A DNA stretch of 64,000 nt from Actinomycetospora sp. NBRC 106375 (GTDB lineage Bacteria > Actinomycetota > Actinomycetes > Mycobacteriales > Pseudonocardiaceae), in assembly GCF_030269665.1 (NCBI RefSeq), contig NZ_BSTS01000017.1:62001-126000 (forward strand), in the 5' to 3' direction. A program made the position numbers and the translations under genes. Below, piece by piece: positions 24,325 to 32,734 of this stretch; the stretch's first letter is position 1, and every line of letters starts with the position of its first letter. Under the pieces are notes generated by a model that had not been told where the DNA came from, did no database searches, and saw only the letters and a list, made by a program, of their open reading frames with translations.

Positions 24325-25980
24325 ATGTCCCGCCGTGACGATCTCGCCGCCGCCCTGCGTTCCCTCGATGGTGCGAGCTACGGGCGCTACAAGTCGCTGT
24401 CCGGCCGCTGGGACGTGTCCGGTATCGACCTGGAGGTCCTCCGTGTCCAGGCCGACCCGTTCGCGCCACCGAGCCGGGTCCGCCTGACGGTCGACGACAC
24501 CGGCATCCCCGCCGACCTCGTCGCCACCCCCGACCGGCGCCGCGCGCTCGCGGGCTTCCTGCTGCGCGGGCTGCGCCGGGCGCTGCGGGGCACCCCGGTG
24601 CACGTCGACGCGGGCGGGCCCGAGGTGCTCGAGCGCAGCGCGGGCGTCGTCGACGCCGGGGGCGCCGTCACCGTCGAGGTCGGCGTGCCGTTCCCCGGGC
24701 CGAAGCGGCGTGTCCTCGGCAAGGAGGCGGCGACGCTGCTCGGCGCGACCCTCCCGGACGCGGCGCGCACCGCGCTGTCGTGGTCGTCGGTCGACCAGGA
24801 CGCGGCGCGGGCCTTCGTCGAGACCGTCGAGGACGCGGTCGCGCTGCGCGGCGCGCTGGCCGATCGCGGGCTCGTCGCGTTCGTCGCCGACGGCGCGGTG
24901 CTGCCCCGGCGCAGCGGCGTGGACGACCGGCCGATGGAGGCCGCGACGCCGTTCGGTGGGCCGTCGTCGTTGGCGGTGACGCTCGAGACGCCGAACGCCG
25001 GCCGCGTGACCGGGATGGGCGTGCCCGACGGCGTCACCCTGATCGTCGGCGGCGGCTACCACGGCAAGTCGACGCTGCTGCGCGCGCTGGAGGCCGGCGT
25101 CTACGACCACGTGCCCGGCGACGGCCGCGAGCAGGTGGTCACCCGGCCGGACGCGGTGAAGCTGCGGGCGGAGGACGGGCGCGCGGTGATCCACGACGAC
25201 GTCTCGGCGTTCGTCGCGCACCTGCCCTCCGGTGAGCCCACCGACGACTTCTCGACGACCAACGCGTCCGGGTCGACCAGCCAGGCCGCGTCGACGGTCG
25301 AGGCGGTGGAGGCGGGCGCGGACGTGCTGCTCATCGACGAGGACACCTCGGCGACGAACATGATGATCCGCGACGGGCGGATGCAGCAGCTGATCGCCAC
25401 CGAGCCGCTCGTGCCGTTCGTGGAGCGGGTGCGCCCGCTGCACGCCGAGCGGGGGGTGTCGACGGTGCTGGTCATGGGCGGGTCGGGCGACTACCTCGGC
25501 GTCGCCGACACCGTGGTCATGATGGACGCCTACCGGGCCTCGGACGTCACCGCGCGCGCCCACGAGATCGCCGCGGCCGGCCCGTCGCGCACCGTGGAGC
25601 ACACGGGTTTCCCCGCGGTGGCCCCGCGCGTCGTCGACCCGGCATCGCTGGACCCGACGGCCAAGGGCAAGCGGCGCGTCACCGCCCGCGGCCGCGACCG
25701 GCTGACGTTCGGCGAGGACGACATCGACCTGACCGCGGTCGAGCAGATCACCGATCGCTCGCAGGTCGCCGGCATCGGGCGGGCGCTGGCGCTGCTGGGC
25801 GACGGCGTCCTCGACGGGACGATCACGCTGGCCGAGGGCCTCGACCTGCTCGACGCGGAGCTCGGCCGGCGGGGGCTGGAGGCGCTGCTCGACGGCCGCT
25901 CCGAGGACCTCGCCCGCCCCCGCCGCCACGAGGTCGCCGCCGCCCTGAACCGCCTGCGCTCCCTGCGCCTGCGTACGTGA
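24325..25980 (+). CDS. Predicted ATPase of the ABC class (PF09818 type)
   Basis: 551 aa. The central ATPase has a Walker A GGGYHGKSTLLRAL near residue 240 and a Walker B DVLLIDEDTSATNMM, with a signature-like STTNASGSTSQAAS between. An N-terminal domain begins RRDDLAAALRSLDGASYGRYKSLSGRW (in parts), the family hallmark G-x-Y-x-x-Y-K. The family is widespread and uncharacterised. ATG at 24325 is the natural start. The stop TGA (25978-25980) is the TGA of the GTGAGC edge of the hairpin that follows. Confidence 0.85.
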   Translation: MSRRDDLAAALRSLDGASYGRYKSLSGRWDVSGIDLEVLRVQADPFAPPSRVRLTVDDTGIPADLVATPDRRRALAGFLLRGLRRALRGTPVHVDAGGPEVLERSAGVVDAGGAVTVEVGVPFPGPKRRVLGKEAATLLGATLPDAARTALSWSSVDQDAARAFVETVEDAVALRGALADRGLVAFVADGAVLPRRSGVDDRPMEAATPFGGPSSLAVTLETPNAGRVTGMGVPDGVTLIVGGGYHGKSTLLRALEAGVYDHVPGDGREQVVTRPDAVKLRAEDGRAVIHDDVSAFVAHLPSGEPTDDFSTTNASGSTSQAASTVEAVEAGADVLLIDEDTSATNMMIRDGRMQQLIATEPLVPFVERVRPLHAERGVSTVLVMGGSGDYLGVADTVVMMDAYRASDVTARAHEIAAAGPSRTVEHTGFPAVAPRVVDPASLDPTAKGKRRVTARGRDRLTFGEDDIDLTAVEQITDRSQVAGIGRALALLGDGVLDGTITLAEGLDLLDAELGRRGLEALLDGRSEDLARPRRHEVAAALNRLRSLRLRT

Positions 25981-26016
25981 GCGGAATTCCCGGCTATAGC
26001 CGGGAATTCCGCTCAC
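25977..26016. repeat. GTGAGC hairpin, family A, copy 3
   Basis: A perfect 20+20 bp palindrome (25977-25996 with 25997-26016) without loop; its outer 18 bases equal those of copy 1 at 17174. It is between convergent genes and ends the ATPase reading frame with its TGA. The L,D-transpeptidase gene ends 5 bases further on. Confidence 0.87.
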
Positions 26017-26020
26017 ATGG

Positions 26021-26524
26021 CTACGGGACGATCTGGACGCGGTCGTAGACGTTCAGGCTGTTGAAGAAGGCCTGGGCGTCGGGGTCGGCCATGCGGACGC
26101 AGCCCGCGGACTGGCGGGCCGGGTCACCGCCGTGGAACGCGCGGCCGTTGCCGTCGAAGAAGACCGCCCACGGCATGCGCGCGTTGTTGTACTCCTTGGA
26201 GAGGTGGACCTCTTCCTTGCGCTGCACGGCGAAGAAGCCCGTGGGCGTCTCGTTGCCGGGCGAGCCGTGGTTCATCCGGACCGGGCCGCGGATGATGTTG
26301 CCCTTGCCGTCGGAGAGCCACGCCTCGTTCGTCGACAGGCGGGCGCAGGCCTTGATGTTGTCCTCGCACGGCATGGCCGCCCGGGGCGCGGCCATCGCGA
26401 CGGCACCGCCGCCGAGACCCGCGATCGCGACCAGGCCGAGGACGATCGCGACGACGCGCCCGCCCAGGCGGTGGCGCGTCCCCTCCGCGCGAGCCGCGAT
26501 GCCCATCCACGTGTGCTGACCCAC
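26021..26524 (-). CDS. L,D-transpeptidase (YkuD domain), membrane-anchored
   Basis: 167 aa. The catalytic pattern H-G-x14-S-x-G-C-x-R is visible as AFHGGDP..QSAGCVRMADPD, with the cysteine as nucleophile. An N-terminal signal/anchor (VVAIVLGLVAIAGLGGGAVAMA) places it outside the membrane. Such enzymes make 3-3 cross-links in peptidoglycan or attach proteins to it. The domain is minimal, with two extra cysteines (MPCEDNIKACARL). GTG at 26524 has GAGAGGAG 5 bases ahead. The next 240 bases up to the LigD-type gene form a divergent promoter region without visible features. Confidence 0.83.
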   Translation of the reverse strand: MGQHTWMGIAARAEGTRHRLGGRVVAIVLGLVAIAGLGGGAVAMAAPRAAMPCEDNIKACARLSTNEAWLSDGKGNIIRGPVRMNHGSPGNETPTGFFAVQRKEEVHLSKEYNNARMPWAVFFDGNGRAFHGGDPARQSAGCVRMADPDAQAFFNSLNVYDRVQIVP

Positions 26525-26766
26525 CGTGCTCCTCTCGGACGGTTCGCGCCGCGACGGGTGTCGGCGGCGCATCCCTCTCAACGGCACCGCGGCTCCCACG
26601 GACGAGTGGTCTGTCCGGGTGGTCCCTCGGGGTGACGCTCCGGATGCGCTCCGTGGTCTCCCGCGCTGCCGGGCCGGGACTCTCTCACTGCGGTGGCGCG
26701 CGACCGGGACCCCCCGCCGTGTCACGGATCCTTGCCCGATGTGCCCCTGAGCAGGAAGGTGACGCG

Positions 26767-27744
26767 GTGGCCGGAACGGGATCCCCCGGACGCGGACCCG
26801 CCGAGGAGCGGGACGGCGTCGCCCTCACGAACCTCGATCAGGAGCTGTTCTCCGGCGCGGGGGTGACCAAGCGCGAGCTCGTCGACTACCTCGACGTGAT
26901 GTCGCCGCGCCTGCTGCCCGCGCTCGAGGGCCGGCCCCTGTCCGTGGTGCGCGCGCTGCGCGGGCAGAAGCCGTTCATGCAGAAGAACGTCCCGAAGTAC
27001 GCGCCGGACTTCGTGCGCACGGTGTCGTTCTGGGCCGAGACCTCGCACCGCGAGGTGGCCTACGCGCTGTGCGACGACCGCCGCACCCTGCTGTGGTTCG
27101 CCAACCAGCGCGCCGTCGAGTACCACCCGACCCTCGTCCGCGCCGCGACGATGGGCACACCCGAGCACCTCGTGCTCGACCTCGACCCGCCCGAGGACGC
27201 CGGGTTCGGCGCCGTCGTCGCGGCCGCCCACCTCGTGCGCCGCGCGCTCGACGAGGCCGGCCTCGCGGGCGTCGTGAAGACCACGGGCGCCAAGGGCGTC
27301 CACGTCCTGGTCCCGCTCGCGCCGGGCCCGACCCACGAGGACGTCGCCGGCGCCACCCGGGCGCTCGCCGTCCGGGTCGAGCGCCTCGACCCGGACGTCG
27401 CGACGACGGCGTTCATCCGCGCCGACCGCGGCGGCAAGGTGTTCGTCGACCCCACGCGCGCCGGCGGCTCCACGATCGCCGCGGTCTACAGCCCCCGCGT
27501 GCGTCCCGGCCTGCCGGTGTCGTTCCCGGTGTCCTGGGACGAGCTCGCCACCGTCGTCCCGTCCGAGATCACGGTCCGCACGGCGCCGGATCGCCCCGAC
27601 CCGTGGGCCGACCCGGCCGCCCGTCCGGCGCCCCAGCCGCTGCCCGACGAGCTCGTCGCCGAGGGCCGGACCATCCCCGTCGCGCGCGTCCAGGCGATGC
27701 ACGAGGGCAAGCGCCGCAAACGCGCCGCCGAACGCGGGGAGTGA
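26767..27744 (+). CDS. LigD-type polymerase/primase domain protein
   Basis: 325 aa. This is the archaeo-eukaryotic primase-like polymerase found in bacterial end-joining ligase LigD, here stand-alone. It opens with TNLDQELFSGAGVTKRELVDYLDVMSPRLLPALEGRPLSVVRALRG (quoted in part: TKRELVDYLDVMSP, LEGRPLSVVRAL), continues FMQKNVPKYAPDFV, and holds the catalytic aspartates in HLVLDLDPPEDAGF and the nucleotide-binding TTGAKGVHVLVPL. GTG at 26767 is preceded by AGGAAGG. Such stand-alone copies (LigD2/PolD-like) add nucleotides, often ribonucleotides, at breaks. No ligase or Ku gene is adjacent. Confidence 0.86.
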   Translation: MAGTGSPGRGPAEERDGVALTNLDQELFSGAGVTKRELVDYLDVMSPRLLPALEGRPLSVVRALRGQKPFMQKNVPKYAPDFVRTVSFWAETSHREVAYALCDDRRTLLWFANQRAVEYHPTLVRAATMGTPEHLVLDLDPPEDAGFGAVVAAAHLVRRALDEAGLAGVVKTTGAKGVHVLVPLAPGPTHEDVAGATRALAVRVERLDPDVATTAFIRADRGGKVFVDPTRAGGSTIAAVYSPRVRPGLPVSFPVSWDELATVVPSEITVRTAPDRPDPWADPAARPAPQPLPDELVAEGRTIPVARVQAMHEGKRRKRAAERGE

Positions 27745-27764
27745 CCGTCTGCCGGGCGCCTTGT

Positions 27765-27817
27765 GTCAGCGACGTGCTGTTGCGGACGCTCAGCGTCCGT
27801 GACGGCACGTCGCTGAC
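27765..27817. repeat. Double hairpin element, family B, copy 2
   Basis: Outer arms GTCAGCGACGTGC (27765-27777) and GCACGTCGCTGAC (27805-27817) pair perfectly over 13 bp; an inner hairpin GGACGCT-C-AGCGTCC fills 27784-27798. It lies between convergent genes and is the better preserved partner of 5907-5959. Confidence 0.82.
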
Positions 27818-27828
27818 CAACCCCGTGG

Positions 27829-28602
27829 TCACGCAGGGTCAGCGGGGACCCCGGCGACGACGGTGGCGTCGCGGTCGTCGTCGTGCGCGACGATCGCCAG
27901 GAGACCGACGCCTTCCAGGGCGTCACGGGCCGCCGTGGCCTGGTGGGTCGCGCACTCGACGAGCAGGCCACCGTCCGGCCGCAGCCACCGCGTCGCCGTC
28001 GCCGCGAGCCTGCGGACGACGTCGATGCCGTCGCCCCCGCCGTCGAGGGCGACGAGCGGCTCGTGCTCCCGGGCCTCCGGCGGCATGGCGGCGACGGCGC
28101 CGGTCGGGACGTACGGCGTGCTCGCGACGACCACGTCCACGCCGCCCGCGAGCTCCGGTGGGAGGGCGTCGAGCAGATCGCCGGTGTGGATCCCCGCGGC
28201 GCCGGGCAGGTTGGCGCGCGCGCAGGCGACGGCCGCGGGGTCGACGTCGGCGGCGTGCAGCACCAGATCGGGACGGGCGGCGAGCAGGGCGGCGCCGATC
28301 GCCCCGGTCCCGCAGCACACGTCGACGACGACCGCTCCCGGCCCGATCACCGCCAGCGCGCACGACACCAGGAACTCGCTGCGCCGCCGCGGCACGAACA
28401 CCCCGGGCGCGACGGCCACCCGCAGCCCCGCGAACTCCGCCCAGCCGACGACCTGCTCCAGCGGCTCCCCGCCGATCCGGCGGGCGACCAGCTCCTCGAG
28501 GTCGCCGCGCCCCTCGTGGTACGCCATCCGCAGCAGCGCGGCCTCGTCCTCGGCGAACACGCACCCGGCGGCGCGGAGGCGGTCGACGAGGGCGTCGTTC
28601 AC
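27829..28602 (-). CDS. PrmC-like protein N5-glutamine methyltransferase
   Basis: 257 aa. It carries the HemK/PrmC layout: a helical N-terminal domain (RIGGEPLEQVVGWAEF), FVPRRRSEFLV, the SAM motif VVDVCCGTGAIGAALL, then VDVVVASTPYVPTGAV in place of the usual N-P-P-Y. That S/T-P-Y change is seen in the PrmC-related group annotated as putative N5-glutamine methyltransferase, whose substrate is not known. It is not the housekeeping prmC (no prfA nearby). GTG at 28602 overlaps the stop of the BKACE gene as GTGA. Confidence 0.8.
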   Translation of the reverse strand: MNDALVDRLRAAGCVFAEDEAALLRMAYHEGRGDLEELVARRIGGEPLEQVVGWAEFAGLRVAVAPGVFVPRRRSEFLVSCALAVIGPGAVVVDVCCGTGAIGAALLAARPDLVLHAADVDPAAVACARANLPGAAGIHTGDLLDALPPELAGGVDVVVASTPYVPTGAVAAMPPEAREHEPLVALDGGGDGIDVVRRLAATATRWLRPDGGLLVECATHQATAARDALEGVGLLAIVAHDDDRDATVVAGVPADPA

Positions 28603-29480
28603 CGCGCCGGCACCCCGAGGATCGCGCGGGTCTCGGCGATGGTCGCCGGTCGCCGGTCGAGATCGGCGAGCAGGGCCACGACGCCGTCGACGAGCTCGGT
28701 GTTCGTCGGCGTGGACGGACCCGCGAAGTCCTCCAGCCCGACCCGCAGGTGCCCGCCCCGGCGGACCGCCGCCTCGGCGAGCCCGGACGCGACGACGTCG
28801 CCGCCGAGCACCGCGACCGACCACGGCAGCCCGCTGGGTTCGAGCATCTCGAGGTAGGCCTCGAGCGCGGTCTCGGTGGGCGGCAGCCCGAACTCCAGCT
28901 CGCCGCCGAAGTACAGCTTGACCATCGCGCCCGGCGGCACCCGGCCGTGCCGGTGCATCGTCAGCGCGACGCGCAGGAAGCTCGGGTCGAAGATCGAGAT
29001 CGACGGACCGGTGCCGTGCGCGGCGCAGCGGGCGAACATGTGCTCGGTGTCGGCGAGGCTGTTCTGGTACGGCCCGGGCGCGGCGGCCGGGGCGACGGCC
29101 CCGTCGCTGGTCAGGCCGAGGTTCACCGAGCCGGGGTCGACGAGGCTCAGACCCCCGAGACCACGGCGCGCGAGCTCCTCGTGGTGGGCCCAGCGCGTCT
29201 CGATCGGGATGCCGCGGGCGCCGGCGGCCATCGTCGCGTAGAGCAGCAGATCCGGGTACCGCTCGAGCACCGGCGACCATGCCTCGAGATACGGCTCCAC
29301 GGGGTGCACCCCGTCGTCCACGAACATCGCCTCGTGGTGGTCGTGCGCGATGCTCGCACCGCGGGCGACGCAGGCGAGCATCTCGTCGGCGACCTCGGCC
29401 GGAGTCACGGGCACGTGCGGGTTCGCCGAGCGCGGGGTGGCCCCGTTGACGGCCACCTCGAGGATCACGGGGGACGGCAC
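28599..29480 (-). CDS. BKACE-family (3-keto-5-aminohexanoate cleavage-like) protein, DUF849
   Basis: 293 aa from GTG 29480. The family condenses beta-keto acids with acetyl-CoA using zinc. It starts PVILEVAVNGATPRSANPHVPVTPAEV (in parts: ILEVAVNGATPR, NPHVPVTPAEV), includes ARGASIAHDHHEAM where the metal-binding histidine pair is expected, then ISIFDPSFLRVAL and a C-terminal HLRVGLEDF, the usual end of the barrel. The H-D-H-H stretch differs from the common H-L-H-V-R. It is coupled to the PrmC-like gene, and divergent from an RraA-SDR pair 42 bases away, which may act in the same small pathway. Confidence 0.78.
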   Translation of the reverse strand: MPSPVILEVAVNGATPRSANPHVPVTPAEVADEMLACVARGASIAHDHHEAMFVDDGVHPVEPYLEAWSPVLERYPDLLLYATMAAGARGIPIETRWAHHEELARRGLGGLSLVDPGSVNLGLTSDGAVAPAAAPGPYQNSLADTEHMFARCAAHGTGPSISIFDPSFLRVALTMHRHGRVPPGAMVKLYFGGELEFGLPPTETALEAYLEMLEPSGLPWSVAVLGGDVVASGLAEAAVRRGGHLRVGLEDFAGPSTPTNTELVDGVVALLADLDRRPATIAETRAILGVPAR

Positions 29481-29522
29481 AGGCGACGAGCATGGTCGCC
29501 CGCGGGGTCCGCGTCGAGCATC

Positions 29523-30200
29523 ATGCGGGCCGTGGAACCCCTGACCGCCGCCGAGCTCGGCCGCGTCCGTGCCCTCGCGACGTCCTCGCTGTGCGACGCC
29601 GACAAGACCTTCCTCCTGCCCGACCCCGCGATCCGGGCGATGGTGCCCGACGTGCGGATGGCCGGGCCCGCGGTCACCGTCGTCGCCCCCGACGACCACC
29701 TCCCGGTGCTGCTCGCCGCGGGTGAGGCGCCGCCCGGGTCGGTCCTGGTGGTCACCACGCTGCGCGGCGCCCGCGCCGTCGCCGGCGAGCTGGTGGCCGC
29801 CGAGGCGAAGCGCCGCGGTCTCGCCGGGGTCGTCATCGACGGGTACTGCCGCGACGTCGCCGGTCTGCGCCGGCTGGGGCTGCCCGTCTACGCGCGGGGC
29901 TCGACGCCGGCGTCCGGGAGCGCCCGCGATCCGCGCGGGGTCGACGAGGGCCCGGTCGCGCTCGGCGGGGTGCCGGTGCGGCCGGGGGACGTCGTGCTGG
30001 GTGACGACGACGGGCTCGCGGTGGCGACGCCCGACCAGCTGCGCGCGGCGCTCGCGGGCGCCGAGGAGGTCGAGCGCGCCGAGGCGGCGGTACTCGCCGG
30101 CATGGGCGAGGGCCGCTCGCTCGCCGACCACACCACGATCGTCGAGCACCGCGCGGCCCGGGCCGCCGGCCGCGACTCGTCGCTGGCGTTCACCGTATGA
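29523..30200 (+). CDS. RraA family protein (dimethylmenaquinone methyltransferase/HMG aldolase-like)
   Basis: 225 aa. The fold shows SSLCDADKTFL, the loop AGPAVTVVAPDDHLPVLLA, GVVIDGYCRDVAGLRRLGLPVYARG and PGDVVLGDDDGLAVA, which match RraA-like proteins including 4-hydroxy-4-methyl-2-oxoglutarate aldolases (the R-D in CRDVAGLR is the aldolase signature). Start ATG 29523; GTG 29532 is possible. Its stop overlaps the SDR start as ATGA. An aldolase with a dehydrogenase and a BKACE nearby suggests breakdown of a keto-acid. Confidence 0.8.
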   Translation: MRAVEPLTAAELGRVRALATSSLCDADKTFLLPDPAIRAMVPDVRMAGPAVTVVAPDDHLPVLLAAGEAPPGSVLVVTTLRGARAVAGELVAAEAKRRGLAGVVIDGYCRDVAGLRRLGLPVYARGSTPASGSARDPRGVDEGPVALGGVPVRPGDVVLGDDDGLAVATPDQLRAALAGAEEVERAEAAVLAGMGEGRSLADHTTIVEHRAARAAGRDSSLAFTV

Positions 30201-30949
30201 GCCGCACGAGCCCCGTCCTCCTGGTCACCGGAGGCAGCCGGGGCATCGGCGCCGCGGTCGTGACGCGGGCGGCGGCCGCGGGCTGGTCGGTGTGCCTGAC
30301 CTACCGCGGGGACGCCCCGGCGGCCGACACGGTGGTCGCCGCGGCGCGGAGGGCCGGTGTCGAGGCGACGGCGGTCCGCGCCGACGTCGCCGTCGAGGCC
30401 GACGTCGAGACCGCCTTCGCCGCGGCCGACGCGATGGGCCCGCTCGGCGGGGTCGTCGTCAACGCCGGCGTCGTCGTCCCGAAGTCCCGCGTGGACGCGA
30501 TGTCGGCCCGGCGCGTGAGCGAGATGCTCGCCGTCAACGTCGTCGGCGCCGTCGTCTCCTGCCGCGAGGCCGTCCGGCGCCTCTCGACCGCGCACGGCGG
30601 GCCGGGCGGGTCGATCGTGCTCGTGTCCTCGGCCGCGTCCCGGCTGGGCTCCGCGGGGGAGTACGTCGACTACGCCGCCTCGAAGGCCGCGGTCGACACC
30701 CTGGGGCTCGGGCTGGCGAAGGAGGTCGCCGACGAGGGCGTCCGCGTCAACGTCGTGCGTCCCGGGATCATCGACACCGAGCTGCACGCATCCGGCGGGC
30801 AGCCCGACCGCGTCGCCCGGATCGGGCCGGCGGTGCCGGTGGGCCGGGCAGGCGCCGCCGACGAGGTCGCCGCGGCCGTCGTGTGGCTGCTCGGCGACGA
30901 GGCGTCGTACTGCACGGGCAGCGTCCTCGACGTGGCCGGCGGTCGCTAG
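30197..30949 (+). CDS. Short-chain dehydrogenase/reductase
   Basis: 250 aa, classical SDR. NAD(P) motif TGGSRGIGAAV at the N-terminus, NAGVV strand motif, catalytic serine in VLVSSAAS, and active-site YAASK; the C-terminus GSVLDVAGGR is typical of FabG-like reductases. ATG 30197 overlaps the RraA stop, so both are made from one message. Substrate unknown. Confidence 0.87.
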   Translation: MSRTSPVLLVTGGSRGIGAAVVTRAAAAGWSVCLTYRGDAPAADTVVAAARRAGVEATAVRADVAVEADVETAFAAADAMGPLGGVVVNAGVVVPKSRVDAMSARRVSEMLAVNVVGAVVSCREAVRRLSTAHGGPGGSIVLVSSAASRLGSAGEYVDYAASKAAVDTLGLGLAKEVADEGVRVNVVRPGIIDTELHASGGQPDRVARIGPAVPVGRAGAADEVAAAVVWLLGDEASYCTGSVLDVAGGR

Positions 30950-31000
30950 AAACGGGAGTCGCCTCCCGCGGCCGTCCCGGCGGGGAGCAGAATCGCCGGC

Positions 31001-31813
31001 GTGGTCATGAAGGGGGAGCAGGACACCACCGCCGACACCGACACCGTCGCCACCCGCTGGCGCAGCTACGTCGCCCTGGGCGACAGCTTCACCGAGGGCG
31101 TCGGCGACCCGGATCCGGCGACCGGCCGGGAGCGGGGGTGGGCCGACCGCGTCGCCGCCCGTCTGGCCCGCGAGGACCCGGGGTTCCGGTACGCCAACCT
31201 CGCGATCCGCGGGCTGCTGCTGGACCCGATCATCCGGACGCAGGTGCCCGAGGCCGTCCGCATGGGGCCCGACCTCGTGAGCGTCTGCGCCGCCGGCAAC
31301 GACCTGCTGCGCCCGAGCGCGGACCCGGCCGCGCTGGCCGAGCGTCTCGAGGGCGCGGTCGCGACGCTGCGCGCCACGGGCGCCGACGTGCTGGTCTTCA
31401 CCGGCTTCGACACCCGCGAGAGCCCGCTGCTCAACCTCATCGGCAAGCGCCTCGCCGCGATGAACGACCACATCCGCGAGATCGCGCACCGGCAGGGCGC
31501 GTACCTCGTCGACCTCTGGGTGATGCCGCCGCTGTCGGACATGCGCGCCCGCACCGACGACCGCCTGCACCTCAACCCGAGCGGGCACGCCCGCGTCGCC
31601 GCCCGCGTCAGCGAGGTCCTCGGCCTGCCGCCGGAGATCGACTGGCACGCGCCGTGGCCGCCCGTCGAGCCCACGAGCTGGGGTCACCGGCGCGCCGAGG
31701 ACGTCCGGTGGGCGCGCGAGCACCTCCTGCCCTGGGTCCAGCGACGGGCGCAGGGCCGCAGCACCGGCGACGAGCGCACGGCGAAGCGCCCGGAGCTCGC
31801 CCCCGTCCCGTGA
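31001..31813 (+). CDS. SGNH/GDSL-type esterase or lipase
   Basis: 270 aa. Block I is YVALGDSFTEGVGD (catalytic serine), block III is VSVCAAGNDLLRP (asparagine) and block V is DDRLHLNPSGHARVA (aspartate/histidine). No signal peptide is visible, so it is probably cytoplasmic. Start GTG 31001, with ATG 31007 as an alternative. A GNAT gene follows after 10 bases. Confidence 0.83.
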   Translation: MVMKGEQDTTADTDTVATRWRSYVALGDSFTEGVGDPDPATGRERGWADRVAARLAREDPGFRYANLAIRGLLLDPIIRTQVPEAVRMGPDLVSVCAAGNDLLRPSADPAALAERLEGAVATLRATGADVLVFTGFDTRESPLLNLIGKRLAAMNDHIREIAHRQGAYLVDLWVMPPLSDMRARTDDRLHLNPSGHARVAARVSEVLGLPPEIDWHAPWPPVEPTSWGHRRAEDVRWAREHLLPWVQRRAQGRSTGDERTAKRPELAPVP

Positions 31814-31823
31814 GGATCGTCCC

Positions 31824-32279
31824 GTGAGGATCCGGACCGACGACCTCGCCGGCCCCGAGATCGCCGCCCTGCTCGACGAGCACCTCGCCGAGATGCGCGC
31901 GGTGTCCCCGCCGGAGAGCAAGCACGCGCTCGACCTCGAGGGGCTGCGGGCCCCCGACATGACGGTCTGGACGGTGTGGGACGGCGCGACGCTGCTGGGC
32001 TGCGGCGCGCTGCGCGAGCTCGACCCCACCCACGGCGAGATCAAGTCGATGCGCACGGCGGCGGCCCACCAGGGGCGAGGTGTCGGCGCGCGGCTCGTCG
32101 AGCACGTCGTCGCCGAGGCCCGTCGCCGCAGCTACCGGCGGCTGAGCCTGGAGACCGGCGCGGCGGACCACTTCGCCCCGGCCCGGCGGCTCTACGCGCG
32201 CCACGGCTTCGTGCCGTGCGCGCCGTTCGGCGAGTACCGCGCCGACCGGCACAGCGTCCACCTCACCCGGGAGCTCTAA
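31824..32279 (+). CDS. GNAT-family N-acetyltransferase
   Basis: 151 aa. The acetyl-CoA loop is HQGRGVGARLVEHV, preceded by EIKSMRTAA and followed by LSLETGAADHFAPARRLYARHGF, the pattern of YhfO/ElaA-like GNATs. GTG/ATG start at 31824 follows the esterase gene closely. Its TAA and the TAG of the convergent SRPBCC gene share four bases (CTAA). The acceptor amine is unknown. Confidence 0.84.
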   Translation: MRIRTDDLAGPEIAALLDEHLAEMRAVSPPESKHALDLEGLRAPDMTVWTVWDGATLLGCGALRELDPTHGEIKSMRTAAAHQGRGVGARLVEHVVAEARRRSYRRLSLETGAADHFAPARRLYARHGFVPCAPFGEYRADRHSVHLTREL

Positions 32280-32692
32280 CGCGTCGCCGCGTCGGCGAGC
32301 CCCGCGATCTCGGTGTCGACGTAGCGCCGCGTCATCCCGCCGAGGAGGTCGGCGACGAACGACAGCGGCCCGGTCTGGCGGATCCCCAGCGTGATCCGGC
32401 TGCGGCCCTCGCCGGTCGGCTCCACCGCGTGCCACGCGACGCTCTGCAGGCCGGGCGCCGGCGACGACCACGTGAACGACCGCCCGGGGACGACCTCGGT
32501 GACCTCCCACGTCGCGGGCGGCAGCCGGGGCTGCTCCACGCGGAACCGGGCGCCCACCGCCAGCGTCGTGCCCTCGACGATCCGCACCCGCCGGACCGTC
32601 GGCGTCCACTGCGGCATCCGCTCGACGTCGGCGATCACCGCCCAGACCGCGTCCGCCCCGGCCTCGACGTGCCGGCTGACCGTGTACTCCAC
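32276..32692 (-). CDS. SRPBCC (polyketide cyclase/START-like) protein
   Basis: 138 aa. It begins YTVSRHVEAGADAVWAVIADVERMPQW (in parts: YTVSRHVEAGADAVW, IADVERMPQWTPTV), the usual opening of the helix-grip fold, and has EVVPGRSFTWSS and SRITLGIRQTG later. These proteins bind hydrophobic ligands in a deep cavity. No role can be inferred from the neighbours. Confidence 0.8.
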   Translation of the reverse strand: MEYTVSRHVEAGADAVWAVIADVERMPQWTPTVRRVRIVEGTTLAVGARFRVEQPRLPPATWEVTEVVPGRSFTWSSPAPGLQSVAWHAVEPTGEGRSRITLGIRQTGPLSFVADLLGGMTRRYVDTEIAGLADAATR

Positions 32693-32734
32693 GCGTCCCG
32701 TCCTACCGCGTCGGACGCGACGGCGGGAGCCCCG

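Noticed and set aside
21361..26016. 1,551-codon minus-strand frame
   Set aside because: It covers the ABC-class ATPase antisense and joins it to the oxygenase gene in frame; the upstream part has no domain and the GTG at 22374 in a GTGA overlap is the real start.
17174..26016. GAATTC palindromes in the family A hairpins read as restriction or methylation sites
   Set aside because: They are just part of the stem in two copies; other copies lack GAATTC.
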